From NCBI RefSeq assembly GCF_021021475.1, contig NZ_JAINWL010000001.1, forward strand, positions 124,001 through 188,000: 64,000 nucleotides of DNA, written 5' to 3'. Shown piece by piece: positions 1 to 9,897 of this stretch. Under the pieces are notes generated by a model that made no database searches, was not told the origin of the DNA, and saw only the letters and a program-made list of their open reading frames with translations. A program made the position numbers and the translations under genes. Within the stretch, counting starts at the first letter, position 1. Every line of letters begins with the position of its first letter. This stretch comes from Citromicrobium bathyomarinum (GTDB taxonomy: Bacteria; Pseudomonadota; Alphaproteobacteria; Sphingomonadales; Sphingomonadaceae).

Positions 1-1866
1 GATGTCATCGAAATAGGCGCAGATCGCCTCTTCAAGTTCGGCGATCTGGAACGGCTGGCCGCTGGTCTTGGTCAGGCTTTCGGCATCGACCAGTAGCTGG
101 TCGCGCAGCACCGTCTTGAACTGGCCGGTGTTCATTTCGGGCACCAGAACGCGCTCGAACCCGCTGAGCAGCTCGCCGAGGTTCGCAGGCAGCGGCCAGA
201 TGTGGCGCACGTGGATGTGCGAAACCGAGCAGCCCTTCTCGATGCTGCGGCGCACCGCCTGCTTGATCGGGCCGTAGGTGCTGCCCCAGCCGACGACCGC
301 CAGCTTGCCGGTCGTCTCGCCGAACGCGACTTCCTGATCGGGCACGGGGATGTTCGCGATCTTGTCGCGCCGCGTGTCGGTCATCAGCTGGTGGTTGGCC
401 GGATCGTAGGAGATGTTGCCGGTGGTGGCGTCCTTCTCGATCCCGCCGATGCGGTGCATCATGTGCGGAGTGCCGGGCTTGATCCACGGGCGCGAACCGT
501 TTTCGTTGCGCTTGTAGGGCTCCAGCACATCGCCGCGCGGTTCGGTCAGGAACGTGGCTGGGAACGGCTCGAAGCTGCTCGGATCGGGCACCTTCCACGG
601 CTCGGCTGCATTGGCGATGTAGCCATCGGTCAGCAACATCACCGGGGTCATGTATTTAACCGCCAGTCGGCAGGCCTCGATCGCGACCTCGAAGGCATCG
701 CCGGGGCTGCGCGCGGCGATCACCGGCATCGGCGCATCGCCGTTGCGGCCATAGACGGCCTGATAGAGGTCGCTCTGCTCGGTCTTGGTCGGCAGGCCCG
801 TCGACGGCCCGCCGCGCTGAGAATTGACCACCACCAGCGGCAGCTCGGTCATGATTCCCAGGCCTAGCGCCTCGGTCTTGAGCGCGATGCCAGGCCCGGA
901 GGACGAGGTGACGCCCAGCTGGCCGGCATAGCTCGCGCCGATGGCTGCGCACACGGCGGCAATCTCGTCTTCCGCCTGGAAGGTGGTGACGCCGTATTCC
1001 TTCAGCCGCGCGAGGTGATGCAAGATCGCTGAGGCGGGCGTGATCGGGTAGCCGCCGAAGAACATCGGCAGCTCGGCCAGCTGTGCGCCGGCCACGAGGC
1101 CGAGCGAGACCGCTTCCGCGCCCGTAATCGTGCGATAAAGCCCCGGCTCCGAAGGCGCGGGCGGCAGGTGGACCTGCTTGAGCGGCGCGGAAAGCTCCGC
1201 CGTCTCGCCATAGGCGTGCCCTGCGTCGAGGGCGGCGATGTTGGCAGCGGCGATATCCGGCGCCTTGGCGAACTTCTTGTTCAGCCAGTCATGCAGCGGT
1301 TCGCGCGGACGGTCGAACATCCACAACGCAAGGCCCAGCGTCCACATGTTCTTGCAGCGCAGGCCATCTTTCTTGCCAAGGCCGAAGGGCTCCACGGCTT
1401 CCAGCGTGCGCGCGGAAATGTCGAATGCGAGCACATCGAACGGCGCAAGCGTATCGTCGTCGAGCGGGCTCGCGTCGTACTTCGCCTTGTCGAGGTTGCG
1501 CTTGGTGAACTCGCCCGTGTCGACGATCACCAGCCCACCGGGCTTGAGCGCGGGCAAGTTCACCTTCAGCGCCGCCGGGTTCATCGCCACCAGCACATCG
1601 GGCGCATCGCCCGCAGTGTTGATCGCCCTCGATCCGAAATTGATCTGGAAGGCGGAGACGCCGAACAGCGTGCCCTGCGGCGCGCGGATCTCCGCCGGGA
1701 AGTCCGGGAAGGTCGCAAGGTCGTTGCCCGCCAGCGCGGTCGACAGCGTGAACTGCCCGCCGGTGAGCTGCATGCCGTCGCCGGAGTCGCCGGCGAAGCG
1801 GACCACGATCGCATCGGGAACGTCGGTTTGCGTAGTGGTGGAAGCGGGAGGCGCTTGAGTCGCCAT
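1..1866 (-). CDS. korA: 2-oxoacid:acceptor oxidoreductase, fused gamma-alpha subunit (3' end cut)
   Basis: Subunit of a thiamine-diphosphate enzyme that decarboxylates a 2-oxoacid, probably 2-oxoglutarate, to the acyl-CoA and passes electrons to ferredoxin. The start is the ATG followed by ATQAPPAST; 622 codons are present without a stop, so only the last few residues lie outside the window. Residues 20-200 are the gamma domain (FAGDSGDGMQLTGG, about 24-37). From about residue 230 comes the pyrimidine-binding alpha domain, with GGYPITPASAILHHLA and QAEDEIAAVCAAIGASYAG. This gamma-alpha fusion is the usual alphaproteobacterial form. The TPP-binding beta subunit would be expected just beyond the edge. 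The exact 2-oxoacid cannot be read from sequence. It is divergent from the neighbouring esterase. Confidence 0.9.
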   Translation of the reverse strand, partial: MATQAPPASTTTQTDVPDAIVVRFAGDSGDGMQLTGGQFTLSTALAGNDLATFPDFPAEIRAPQGTLFGVSAFQINFGSRAINTAGDAPDVLVAMNPAALKVNLPALKPGGLVIVDTGEFTKRNLDKAKYDASPLDDDTLAPFDVLAFDISARTLEAVEPFGLGKKDGLRCKNMWTLGLALWMFDRPREPLHDWLNKKFAKAPDIAAANIAALDAGHAYGETAELSAPLKQVHLPPAPSEPGLYRTITGAEAVSLGLVAGAQLAELPMFFGGYPITPASAILHHLARLKEYGVTTFQAEDEIAAVCAAIGASYAGQLGVTSSSGPGIALKTEALGLGIMTELPLVVVNSQRGGPSTGLPTKTEQSDLYQAVYGRNGDAPMPVIAARSPGDAFEVAIEACRLAVKYMTPVMLLTDGYIANAAEPWKVPDPSSFEPFPATFLTEPRGDVLEPYKRNENGSRPWIKPGTPHMMHRIGGIEKDATTGNISYDPANHQLMTDTRRDKIANIPVPDQEVAFGETTGKLAVVGWGSTYGPIKQAVRRSIEKGCSVSHIHVRHIWPLPANLGELLSGFERVLVPEMNTGQFKTVLRDQLLVDAESLTKTSGQPFQIAELEEAICAYFDDI

Positions 1867-2042
1867 TTTCTAACTATCCTTCGGGTCTTCGTGGCGCTTT
1901 GGAGACGCGCCTTGAACCGCCGCCTACGTGGCCGTCCGCAGCCGAGCAATCAAGTTTTTCTAATCCGGGGTAAGCAGATCGGTGGACAGGTTCATGTGCG
2001 AAAGCCTATCCAGCCCGGCCCGATTGATCGAAGGATACGACC

Positions 2043-3014
2043 ATGGCCGACGTCTCCAGCACCAATGTCGATGGCGAACCTTTCGTGCGGCCCGACACGC
2101 GCGCCCTGCTCGATATGCTCAAGGCGATGAACCGCCCTCCGGTGGAGGAAGCGGGCGCAGTCGCAGGACGCGAAGGCATGCGCGCGATGGCGCAGATCGG
2201 CGAGGCTCCGGCGCGCGACATGGCGGTGGTGAAGGACGTCGCCGTCCCCGGCCCGGCAGGCGATATCCCCTGCCGCTTTTACGATACCCGCGAGTCGCGC
2301 GAAGCCGGACCGGTGGTGCTGTTCCTTCATGGCGGTGGCTTCGTGATCGGCGATCTGGAAGTCTACAATGCCCTGTGTACCGAGTTTGCCGCGCGGCTCG
2401 ACCTGCCGGTGCTCTCGGTCGATTACCGACTCGCACCCGAACACCCCTTCCCCGCGGCGCCCGACGATTGCGAGGCTGCGGCGCGCTGGCTGGCCTCCTC
2501 GCCAGAAGAGCTTGGCCGCGAGATCACCGGGCTGGTCATCACTGGCGACAGTGCGGGCGGAAACCTGACGATCGTCACCACCAATGCGCTGCGCGACAAG
2601 CCGGCGGATGTGCCCGTGCTGGTCCAAGCGCCGATCTATCCGGTCGCGGACGAGGCCGGACAGCACGAGAGCTTCCGCCTCTTCAGCGACGGATACTTCC
2701 TCACCGGCGCGACCATGGCCTGGTTCACCAAGTGCTATGCCGCCGATCCTCAGAGCCCGCGCAATCTGCCCATGCTGGGCGATTGCAGCGATGCCCCGGC
2801 AACCGTGCTGTGCACCGCCGGGCTCGATCCGCTGCGCGATTCGGGTCGGAGCTATGCGGCCTCTATATTGAAGAATGGGACCGAGGTTACCTATCTGGAG
2901 TTTCCCGGCATCATCCACGGATTCTTCACCATGAGAAAGGCAATCCCCAGCGGCCAGGCCGACGTCGAGGCCTTTATCGATGCGGTTGGCGCAGCACTGG
3001 AACGACGCAAATGA
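2043..3014 (+). CDS. alpha/beta hydrolase, hormone-sensitive lipase-like esterase
   Basis: Cytoplasmic carboxylesterase of the bacterial HSL group (family IV), 323 aa with no signal peptide. The oxyanion-hole motif HGGG is at residues 96-99. The nucleophile elbow GDSAGG at 168-173 gives Ser170. Asp262 (in LDPLRD) and His292 (in IHGFF) complete a plausible triad. The length is normal for the family. The stop overlaps the ATG of the following Nudix gene (ATGA), so the two are probably translationally coupled. The natural substrate, likely a short-chain acyl ester, is unknown. Confidence 0.88.
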   Translation: MADVSSTNVDGEPFVRPDTRALLDMLKAMNRPPVEEAGAVAGREGMRAMAQIGEAPARDMAVVKDVAVPGPAGDIPCRFYDTRESREAGPVVLFLHGGGFVIGDLEVYNALCTEFAARLDLPVLSVDYRLAPEHPFPAAPDDCEAAARWLASSPEELGREITGLVITGDSAGGNLTIVTTNALRDKPADVPVLVQAPIYPVADEAGQHESFRLFSDGYFLTGATMAWFTKCYAADPQSPRNLPMLGDCSDAPATVLCTAGLDPLRDSGRSYAASILKNGTEVTYLEFPGIIHGFFTMRKAIPSGQADVEAFIDAVGAALERRK

Positions 3015-3508
3015 CCATGACTCAGGACCGCGACATCAACCAGCTCGGCTATCGCCTCTGCGTAGGGGTGATGCTGGTCAATTCAGCAGGCGACGCCTTT
3101 GTCGGCCGGCGGATCGACACCAAGGAAGGCGACTTCTGGCAGATGCCGCAGGGCGGCGTCGACGAGGGTGAAGACCTGCGCGAAGCCGCATTGCGCGAGC
3201 TGTGGGAAGAGACCGGCGTCATCGCGGACAAGATCGCAATCATCGGCCAGACCCGCGAACCTTTGCGTTACGACCTGCCGGACGAGCTGATCGGCAAGCT
3301 TTGGGGCGGCCTTTATCGCGGGCAGGAGCAGCACTGGTTCCTCGCCCGGTTCGAAGGGACCGACGACGATGTCGATCTGGAAGCGCACGAAACCCCGGAA
3401 TTCTGCGAGTTCCGCTGGGTGCCCGCATCCACGCTTCCCGACCTGATCGTACCCTTCAAGAAGCGCGTCTACCGCGCCATCGTGACCGAGTTCGCGGACC
3501 TGATCTGA
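3011..3508 (+). CDS. rppH: RNA pyrophosphohydrolase (Nudix)
   Basis: Predicted to remove pyrophosphate from the 5' triphosphate of mRNA, which starts RNase E-dependent decay. The 165-aa protein has a complete Nudix box at about residues 48-70 (GG..EG......REL.EETG), preceded by the WQMPQGG context typical of RppH and its plant Ap4A-hydrolase relatives. The first ATG overlaps the stop of the upstream esterase; a second in-frame ATG two codons later (MTQDRD) could also be used. RppH and dinucleoside polyphosphate hydrolase are hard to tell apart, but in alphaproteobacteria this form is normally called RppH. Confidence 0.9.
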   Translation: MTMTQDRDINQLGYRLCVGVMLVNSAGDAFVGRRIDTKEGDFWQMPQGGVDEGEDLREAALRELWEETGVIADKIAIIGQTREPLRYDLPDELIGKLWGGLYRGQEQHWFLARFEGTDDDVDLEAHETPEFCEFRWVPASTLPDLIVPFKKRVYRAIVTEFADLI

Positions 3509-3561
3509 GCGCCCTTCCCGCTCCGCCTTGGCGGGACGGGAGGTCCGAGCCTTACAGGCCC

Positions 3562-4095
3562 CTACCGCGCGCCGCCGTCCGGCTTGGCGAGGTTCTGCGT
3601 TACCACCGCATCGGGCATCACCGCCTCGGCAGTCAGCACCTTGCTACTGCGTGGACCCTGCGCAATCGCGGTGGCGAGCGCGCGGGTCTCGGGGCAGCTG
3701 CCGCCACACAGCGATTCGAGCTGCGCGAGATTGCGCTGTGCCCGCTCGATCGCGCCCTTTTCCACCATCGCCGCACCTTCGCCCGCGATCGCGGCGTAAT
3801 TGCCCGGATCGCGGGTCAGCGCTTCGCGGTAATAGCGGATCGCCTTACCCTGCAGCCCTTCACGACGCGCGGCCTCGGCCAGCGAGAGCAGGATCGGGGT
3901 GTATTGCGGATCGACCGCGAAGGCGGCCTCCAGCAGGTCGACCGCGCGCTGCGGCTGGCCGTCTTCCAGCGCGGTCTGCGCCTGAGCGATCAGCATGCCC
4001 GCACGCGGATCGACCTGAGCCTCTTTGGCCGAGCCAACACTCGCGGTCACCGCGACCAGCAGCGAAAGGGCGGCGGCGGCGGGTGCGAAACGCAT
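3562..4095 (-). CDS. exported TPR-repeat protein
   Basis: 177-aa protein with a signal peptide at about residues 1-23 (MRFAPAAAALSLLVAV, cleavage near GSA-KE). It has about two to three tetratricopeptide-like helical pairs (ALEDGQPQRAVDLLEAAFAV, GLQGKAIRYYREALTRDPGN) and a Cys pair (CGGSC) near residue 133. The chosen ATG has a GGAG Shine-Dalgarno a few bases upstream and begins the signal peptide; an in-frame ATG 66 bases further upstream lacks both. It is likely periplasmic and involved in protein-protein contacts. No specific function is recognised. Confidence 0.75.
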   Translation of the reverse strand: MRFAPAAAALSLLVAVTASVGSAKEAQVDPRAGMLIAQAQTALEDGQPQRAVDLLEAAFAVDPQYTPILLSLAEAARREGLQGKAIRYYREALTRDPGNYAAIAGEGAAMVEKGAIERAQRNLAQLESLCGGSCPETRALATAIAQGPRSSKVLTAEAVMPDAVVTQNLAKPDGGAR

Positions 4096-4157
4096 GGCGG
4101 TCTCCTTCAGGGATGCCGGAAAAGTGGGCGACGGTTCGTCCATAGAACCGCAGGCTA

Positions 4158-5348
4158 TCACGGCAAACGGCCCCTTGCGACGAAAAATCCGTCCGTGCCG
4201 TCGTGGAACGGGGACAGGCGGATTCCCTGCGCATTCTCGCCCCCGCGCGGCCTCCCCAGAGGCAGCGGCGGGAGGTCCGCACGCCAGCCATTATGTCTAT
4301 CCAGAAAGCGCGCGAATCGATCCGCCCCCTCTTCGTCCAGCAGCGAGCAGGTGATGAACACCAGCCGCCCGCCCGGCTTCACCAGCTTCGCCCCCAACGC
4401 CAGCAGCGCGTCCTGAGTCGCAGAGAAGCGCGCCAGCCGGTCGGGCGTCAGCCGCCACTTGGCCTCCGGCTTGCGCCGCCAGGTGCCGGTGCCAGAGCAT
4501 GGCGCGTCGATCAGCACGCAGTCGGCCTGCCCTGCCAGATCGGCCAGCGCCTCCATCTCCCTGCCCGGATCGAGCAGGCGCTGTTCCACATTGCTCGCCC
4601 CGGCACGCTCTGCACGCGGTCCGAGCTGCGAGAGACGGCGCTTGTCCGTGTCCGACGCGATCAGCCGACCGCGGTTCTCCATCGCCGCAGCAAGCGCCAG
4701 CGTCTTGCCGCCCGCGCCTGCGCACAGATCGATCACCGTTTCGCCCGCGCGCGCCTCTGCCGCGAGGCAGGCGATCTGGCTGCCGTGGTCCTGCACCTCG
4801 ATCCGCCCTTCGCGATAGGCGGGCCACTGCTCGATCTGCGTGCCAGCCTCGAACCTGAGCGCGTGCGGCGCGGCGAGCGGCTCGCCCGGCTCGGGCAGGT
4901 CGATCGACGCGCGATCTGCCTTCAGCGTATTGACCCGCACGTCCAGCGGCGCACGGCCCATCAGCGCGGCCCCTTCCGCGCCCTTCACATCCGAGGCGGA
5001 GAGGCGTTTGGATAACCAGGCCGGTGCGAACCCGCTCTTGGCCACAGGCTCCTCGGGCTGGATCGCTGCGGGGCCATATTGCGACCCGTCGAACAGTGCG
5101 GAGATCGTGGTGTCCCGCTTCGCCAGCGCAAGCATCGCTGCGCGCCCGCTTTCGGGCACCGGGCCGCAATGGCGGATCGCGTCATAGACCAGCTCGCGCA
5201 CCGCGCGGCGGTCCTTCGATCCGGCATAGCGGTTGGCCTTGGCCCAGTCGGCCACGATCCGGTCGGCCGGAGCGCCCTGCCCCTTTGCCGCGTCAATCAC
5301 CTTGTCGAGGATGTCGATTGCCGCTTTTACGCGTGCAGCGGGCGTCAT
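4158..5348 (-). CDS. rsmB: RsmB/NOP-family 16S rRNA m5C methyltransferase
   Basis: S-adenosylmethionine-dependent methyltransferase of 396 aa. An N-terminal helical region (about 1-100) resembles the NusB-like RNA-binding domain. The Rossmann methyltransferase domain has VIDLCAGAGGKT at about 205-216, DAPCSGTGTW at 281-290 and FITCS at 331-335, so the two cysteines expected for m5C chemistry (Cys284 and Cys334) are both present. The probable target is 16S rRNA C967. The start at MTPAARVK was chosen because the N-terminus then matches the family; open frame continues 44 codons upstream through non-coding sequence. A GTGTCAGG-type motif lies 19-44 bases before the start. Confidence 0.85.
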   Translation of the reverse strand: MTPAARVKAAIDILDKVIDAAKGQGAPADRIVADWAKANRYAGSKDRRAVRELVYDAIRHCGPVPESGRAAMLALAKRDTTISALFDGSQYGPAAIQPEEPVAKSGFAPAWLSKRLSASDVKGAEGAALMGRAPLDVRVNTLKADRASIDLPEPGEPLAAPHALRFEAGTQIEQWPAYREGRIEVQDHGSQIACLAAEARAGETVIDLCAGAGGKTLALAAAMENRGRLIASDTDKRRLSQLGPRAERAGASNVEQRLLDPGREMEALADLAGQADCVLIDAPCSGTGTWRRKPEAKWRLTPDRLARFSATQDALLALGAKLVKPGGRLVFITCSLLDEEGADRFARFLDRHNGWRADLPPLPLGRPRGGENAQGIRLSPFHDGTDGFFVARGRLP

Positions 5349-5366
5349 CGCCCGGTTTCCCGTTGC

Positions 5367-5392
5367 CCTGACACACCTGACACAGTGTCCAG
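5367..5392 (-). promoter_or_regulatory. 26-base GTGTCAGG motif upstream of rsmB
   Basis: Read on the rsmB strand, this 26-mer (CTGGACAC...GTGTCAGG) carries tandem TGTGTCAGG-like units and a GACAC-A-GTGTC palindrome. It matches a second site near 50.5 kb at 23 of 26 positions. It sits 19-44 bases before the rsmB start codon, a position suited to an operator or leader element. The function is unknown. Confidence 0.4.
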
Positions 5393-5527
5393 AGGAGAAA
5401 TATCTGGCTGCCCGGAGAAAGGTGAAAAGACGGTGTGGCGGGCGAAGGAATGGACCAGGCTCATGCGCCGTCCATGGCACGCTTGAGTGTCTTTAGGAAA
5501 GCGCAACTTGCCTCGCCAAAAACGGGA

Positions 5528-6046
5528 TTAGGATCGCTCCCAGCCCCGATAGGCCAGTTCGGGGTGCGCGACCTTCAGCCGATCGTACAACCGCACCATC
5601 TCTCCGATGAAGAACATCTTCCCAGCCACGCTGATGCTCGCACCTGCGATGGTGGCGACCGGGTCGAGCATCCACAGACCGTAAGCCAGCGGGATTAGAC
5701 CGAGGCCCGCGACGATATTGAAGCCATTGGCGCGCCGGATCGAGATGAGATCATTCGCCAGGTCACGATGCTCGACCAGGGCGCGCTCTCCGAAAACGCC
5801 GCGCGACATCCAGCCGCGATCGTCATCGACTGGTGGGAAAAGGCGCGGATTGAGCCACAGCCAAAGCGCTACGGCCGCAAAGGCGAGCACGGCCCACCAA
5901 CCGATCCACTCCCGGCTCCAGATCGCGACGATGGGCATCGGTATCCCGGTCGCGAAGCGCGACCACGCGCTCCAGGGATTGGCATGACGCGCCCAGCCTT
6001 CCTCGTCGAGGCGAAAGGCGTCGGCGACATGCTTTTCGATGGCCAT
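5528..6046 (-). CDS. small membrane protein, possibly DUF6653 family
   Basis: 172-aa protein beginning MAIEKHVADAFRLDEEGWARHANP, which recalls the DUF6653 family from memory. It has hydrophobic helices at about residues 35-62 (tryptophan-rich) and 110-150, so probably two or three membrane segments, with a central soluble stretch rich in Arg and Asp. Its start lies only a few bases after the guaB stop on the same strand, so the two may be co-transcribed. The function is unknown. Confidence 0.65.
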   Translation of the reverse strand: MAIEKHVADAFRLDEEGWARHANPWSAWSRFATGIPMPIVAIWSREWIGWWAVLAFAAVALWLWLNPRLFPPVDDDRGWMSRGVFGERALVEHRDLANDLISIRRANGFNIVAGLGLIPLAYGLWMLDPVATIAGASISVAGKMFFIGEMVRLYDRLKVAHPELAYRGWERS

Positions 6047-6051
6047 CGCCC

Positions 6052-7560
<1,509 letters not shown>

Positions 7561-7664
7561 CTATTGGCGGGCGACTCGGAGAATCGCGGGAGGTTCAAAC
7601 CACTGTCTTGCAGGCGGCCCTTAGCGAGCCTGTCGGCAATCCGCCAGTGGGCGCAGAGCAACTA

Positions 7665-8693
7665 TCAGCCGCCCTCTTCCATCAACCCGTGCTTCTTGAT
7701 GCAATGGCGCAGCTGATCGTAGCTGAGCCCCAGCGCCTTGGCGGTCTGCCGCTGGTTCCAGCGATGCTTGCCCAGCGCATGTTCCACGATCGCGCGTTCG
7801 TGGCTGTCGACCGCGGCGCGCAGGTCCGCAATATCGTCGAAATCGAGGCGCTGCGCGGGTTGTGGCGCGGCCCCGGCACCATCCTCGCGGCGGGCGGGTG
7901 CGGGCGTGGAGGCCGGCTTCCACGGGCTGTCGAACGGATCGTACACGATATGGGCGACCGGGCGTTCGGGATCGTCCCAGCGATAGATCGCGCGTTCGAC
8001 CACGTTGCGAAGTTCGCGCACATTGCCGGGCCAGGCGTATTCCTCCAGCTCTGCCTGGACATGCTCGGCATAGCCCGGCCACGCGCTCCACCCCAGCTCG
8101 GCCGCCATGCGCCGCCCGAAATAGTCGGCCAGCACCAGCACATCGCCCTCGCGCGCGCGCAGCGGCGGCAGGGTGATCACCTCGAAACTGAGCCTGTCGA
8201 GCAGGTCGGCGCGAAACTCGCCCCGCTCCGCCTTCGCGGGCAGATCCTCGTTGGTCGCGGCGACGATCCGGCAATCGACCCTGATCGGGCGGCTGGAGCC
8301 GATCCGGGTGACCTCACCATATTCGACCGCACGCAGCAGCCGCTCCTGTGCGGCCATCGAGAGCGTCGCGAGTTCGTCGAGGAACAGCGTGCCGCCGTCG
8401 GCCTCCTCGAACCGGCCCTGGCGGGTGCGGGTTGCGCCGGTGAAAGCGCCCGCTTCGTGGCCGAACAGCTCGGCCTCGATCAGCGTTTCGGGCAGTGCGG
8501 CGCAGTTCATGGTAATCAGCGGCTCGCCCCAGCGCGGGGACAGGCGGTGGAGACGCTCGGCAATCAGTTCCTTGCCCGTGCCGCGTTCGCCGATGACCAG
8601 CACCGGGCGCTGCAGCGCGGCCGCGCGGCTGGTCCGCTCGACCGCATCGAGGAAGGCGAGCGATTGCCCGACGAACTGGTTCTCCCGCTCCAT
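7665..8693 (-). CDS. pspF: PspF-type sigma-54 activator of the psp operon
   Basis: Enhancer-binding AAA+ ATPase that opens sigma-54 promoters, 342 aa. Walker A GERGTGKE is at 35-42, the sigma-54 contact loop GAFTGA at 82-87, and Walker B TLFLDE at 102-107. A Fis-type helix-turn-helix ends the protein (NQRQTAKALGLSYDQLRHCI). There is no N-terminal receiver or GAF domain, as expected for PspF, which is held inactive by PspA. The start MERENQFVGQ was preferred to an upstream in-frame ATG, which would place the psp promoter inside the gene. It is divergent from the psp operon with a consensus -24/-12 site between them. Confidence 0.93.
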   Translation of the reverse strand: MERENQFVGQSLAFLDAVERTSRAAALQRPVLVIGERGTGKELIAERLHRLSPRWGEPLITMNCAALPETLIEAELFGHEAGAFTGATRTRQGRFEEADGGTLFLDELATLSMAAQERLLRAVEYGEVTRIGSSRPIRVDCRIVAATNEDLPAKAERGEFRADLLDRLSFEVITLPPLRAREGDVLVLADYFGRRMAAELGWSAWPGYAEHVQAELEEYAWPGNVRELRNVVERAIYRWDDPERPVAHIVYDPFDSPWKPASTPAPARREDGAGAAPQPAQRLDFDDIADLRAAVDSHERAIVEHALGKHRWNQRQTAKALGLSYDQLRHCIKKHGLMEEGG

Positions 8694-8771
8694 ACGCCGC
8701 AATATAGTGCCACAGCCCAAGCCTTGGCAATTATTCCCAACATGCTGTTCGTCGAATTTCGCGAGATCGTC

Positions 8772-8789
8772 GGAAAACCGCGCTTTTCC
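8772..8789. promoter_or_regulatory. inverted repeat, possible PspF upstream activating site
   Basis: A perfect 6-base dyad (GGAAAA, six-base spacer, TTTTCC) lies just upstream of the -24 element in the pspF-psp intergenic region. A second looser dyad (TTGG...CCAA) lies at 8724-8740. Enhancer-binding proteins bind dyads upstream of sigma-54 promoters, but usually further away, so the assignment is tentative. It could instead autoregulate pspF. Confidence 0.35.
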
Positions 8790-8794
8790 AAACT

Positions 8795-8810
8795 TGGCAC
8801 GCCGGTTGCA
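8795..8810 (+). promoter_or_regulatory. sigma-54 (-24/-12) promoter of the psp operon
   Basis: TGGCACGCCGGTTGCA matches the sigma-54 consensus TGGCACG-N4-TTGCA at every fixed position, with the required ten bases between the GG and GC dinucleotides. Transcription would start at about 8821, some 37 bases before the first small gene. The adjacent divergent pspF supplies the matching activator. Confidence 0.9.
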
Positions 8811-8857
8811 AAGTATCGGGCAACAGATCGAAACCAACCCGGCAGGAGGCCACTGAC

Positions 8858-9010
8858 ATGCCCGACCAGACCCAATCGCAGCGCCACATCGGCAAGGCCG
8901 TGCTGGTCACCATCCTCGGCATCGGGGCGCTCGTCCTGCTGAATCCGCAGTCCAACGATGCGCCGCACGTGGGCAGCGGGTATGTGGTACAGGTGGTGGA
9001 AATCGCATGA
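8858..9010 (+). CDS. 50-aa single-pass membrane peptide, first gene of the psp operon
   Basis: Fifty codons (MPDQTQSQRHIGKAVLV...) with an excellent Shine-Dalgarno (GGCAGGAGG) nine bases before the ATG. The stop overlaps the ATG of pspA (ATGA), so it is probably translationally coupled. One hydrophobic helix spans about residues 13-29 (KAVLVTILGIGALVLL), with a short polar N-terminus and a tail ending GYVVQVVEIA. The codons are GC3-rich like those of its neighbours. As the promoter-proximal gene it should be the most strongly induced product. I do not recognise a family; it could be a small PspA or PspC partner. Confidence 0.8.
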   Translation: MPDQTQSQRHIGKAVLVTILGIGALVLLNPQSNDAPHVGSGYVVQVVEIA

Positions 9011-9894
9011 CCGACCACACCGATCCCCCCGGCCGCGACCGCCGCCTCTCGCGCCTCGACGCCGAGATGGAGCAGTTGCGCCGCAGCCCGACCCCGACGC
9101 AGGGCGGCCGGTCGAGCGCCGAACGCGCTGCCGACTGGACAAACCCGGACAAGGTCAACGAGAAGCTCAACACCTTCATCTCATACGGAGCACCCTTCAT
9201 GGGCATCTTCAGCCGCACCCGCGACATCATCGCGGCCAATTTCAACGAAATGCTGGATAAGGCAGACGACCCGTCGAAGATGATCCGGATGATCATCCTC
9301 GAAATGGAGGAAACCCTGGTCGAGGTCCGCGCCAGTGCTGCGCGCACCATCGCCGACCAGAAGGAAATGCACCGCCATACGGTCAAGCTGGACAAGCTGC
9401 AGGCCGACTGGGGCGAGAAGGCGCAGCTCGCGCTGAGCAAGGATCGCGAAGACCTCGCCCGCGCCGCGCTGGTCGAGCGCAAGAAGGCCGCCGACATGAG
9501 CGAACAGCTCAAGGCGGAAATCAGCGTGCTCGACGACTCGCTGCGGGCTTACGAGGAAGACATCCATAAGCTGCAGAGCCGCCTGCGCGAAGCGCGCAGC
9601 CGCCAGTCGCAGATCGCGGCCCGGCTCGAAAGCGCGGAAAACCGCGTGAAGCTGCGCAGCCTGATGACGACCGAGCGGGTCGACGAGGCGCTGACCCGCT
9701 TCGACGCGCTCGAGCGCCGGGTCGATTACGCGGAAGGCCGCGCCGACCAGCTCAAGATGGAAAGCGAGAGCGGCAAGCTGTCGCTGTCCGACGAAATCGC
9801 CGCCCTCGAAGGATCGGACAAGGTCGACGAGGAACTGGAAGAAATGAAACGCGCGCTCGGCAAGGGAGCCGACGACGCGAAGAAGGGGAATTGA
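9007..9894 (+). CDS. pspA: phage shock protein A (PspA/IM30) with N-terminal extension
   Basis: Coiled-coil ESCRT-III-like protein that coats damaged inner membrane and restrains PspF. The canonical N-terminus MGIFSRTRDIIAANFN is residue 65 here, followed by RMIILEMEETLVEVRASAA and long helices to the acidic C-terminus. The first 64 residues (MTDHTDPPGRDRRLSRL...) are an in-frame, GC3-rich extension overlapping the upstream gene's stop. An internal ATG at 9199 has its own GGAG eight bases upstream, so a 231-aa canonical form is probably also, or mainly, made. An extension would bury or displace the amphipathic membrane-binding helix. Confidence 0.92.
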   Translation: MTDHTDPPGRDRRLSRLDAEMEQLRRSPTPTQGGRSSAERAADWTNPDKVNEKLNTFISYGAPFMGIFSRTRDIIAANFNEMLDKADDPSKMIRMIILEMEETLVEVRASAARTIADQKEMHRHTVKLDKLQADWGEKAQLALSKDREDLARAALVERKKAADMSEQLKAEISVLDDSLRAYEEDIHKLQSRLREARSRQSQIAARLESAENRVKLRSLMTTERVDEALTRFDALERRVDYAEGRADQLKMESESGKLSLSDEIAALEGSDKVDEELEEMKRALGKGADDAKKGN

Positions 9895-9897
9895 GCC

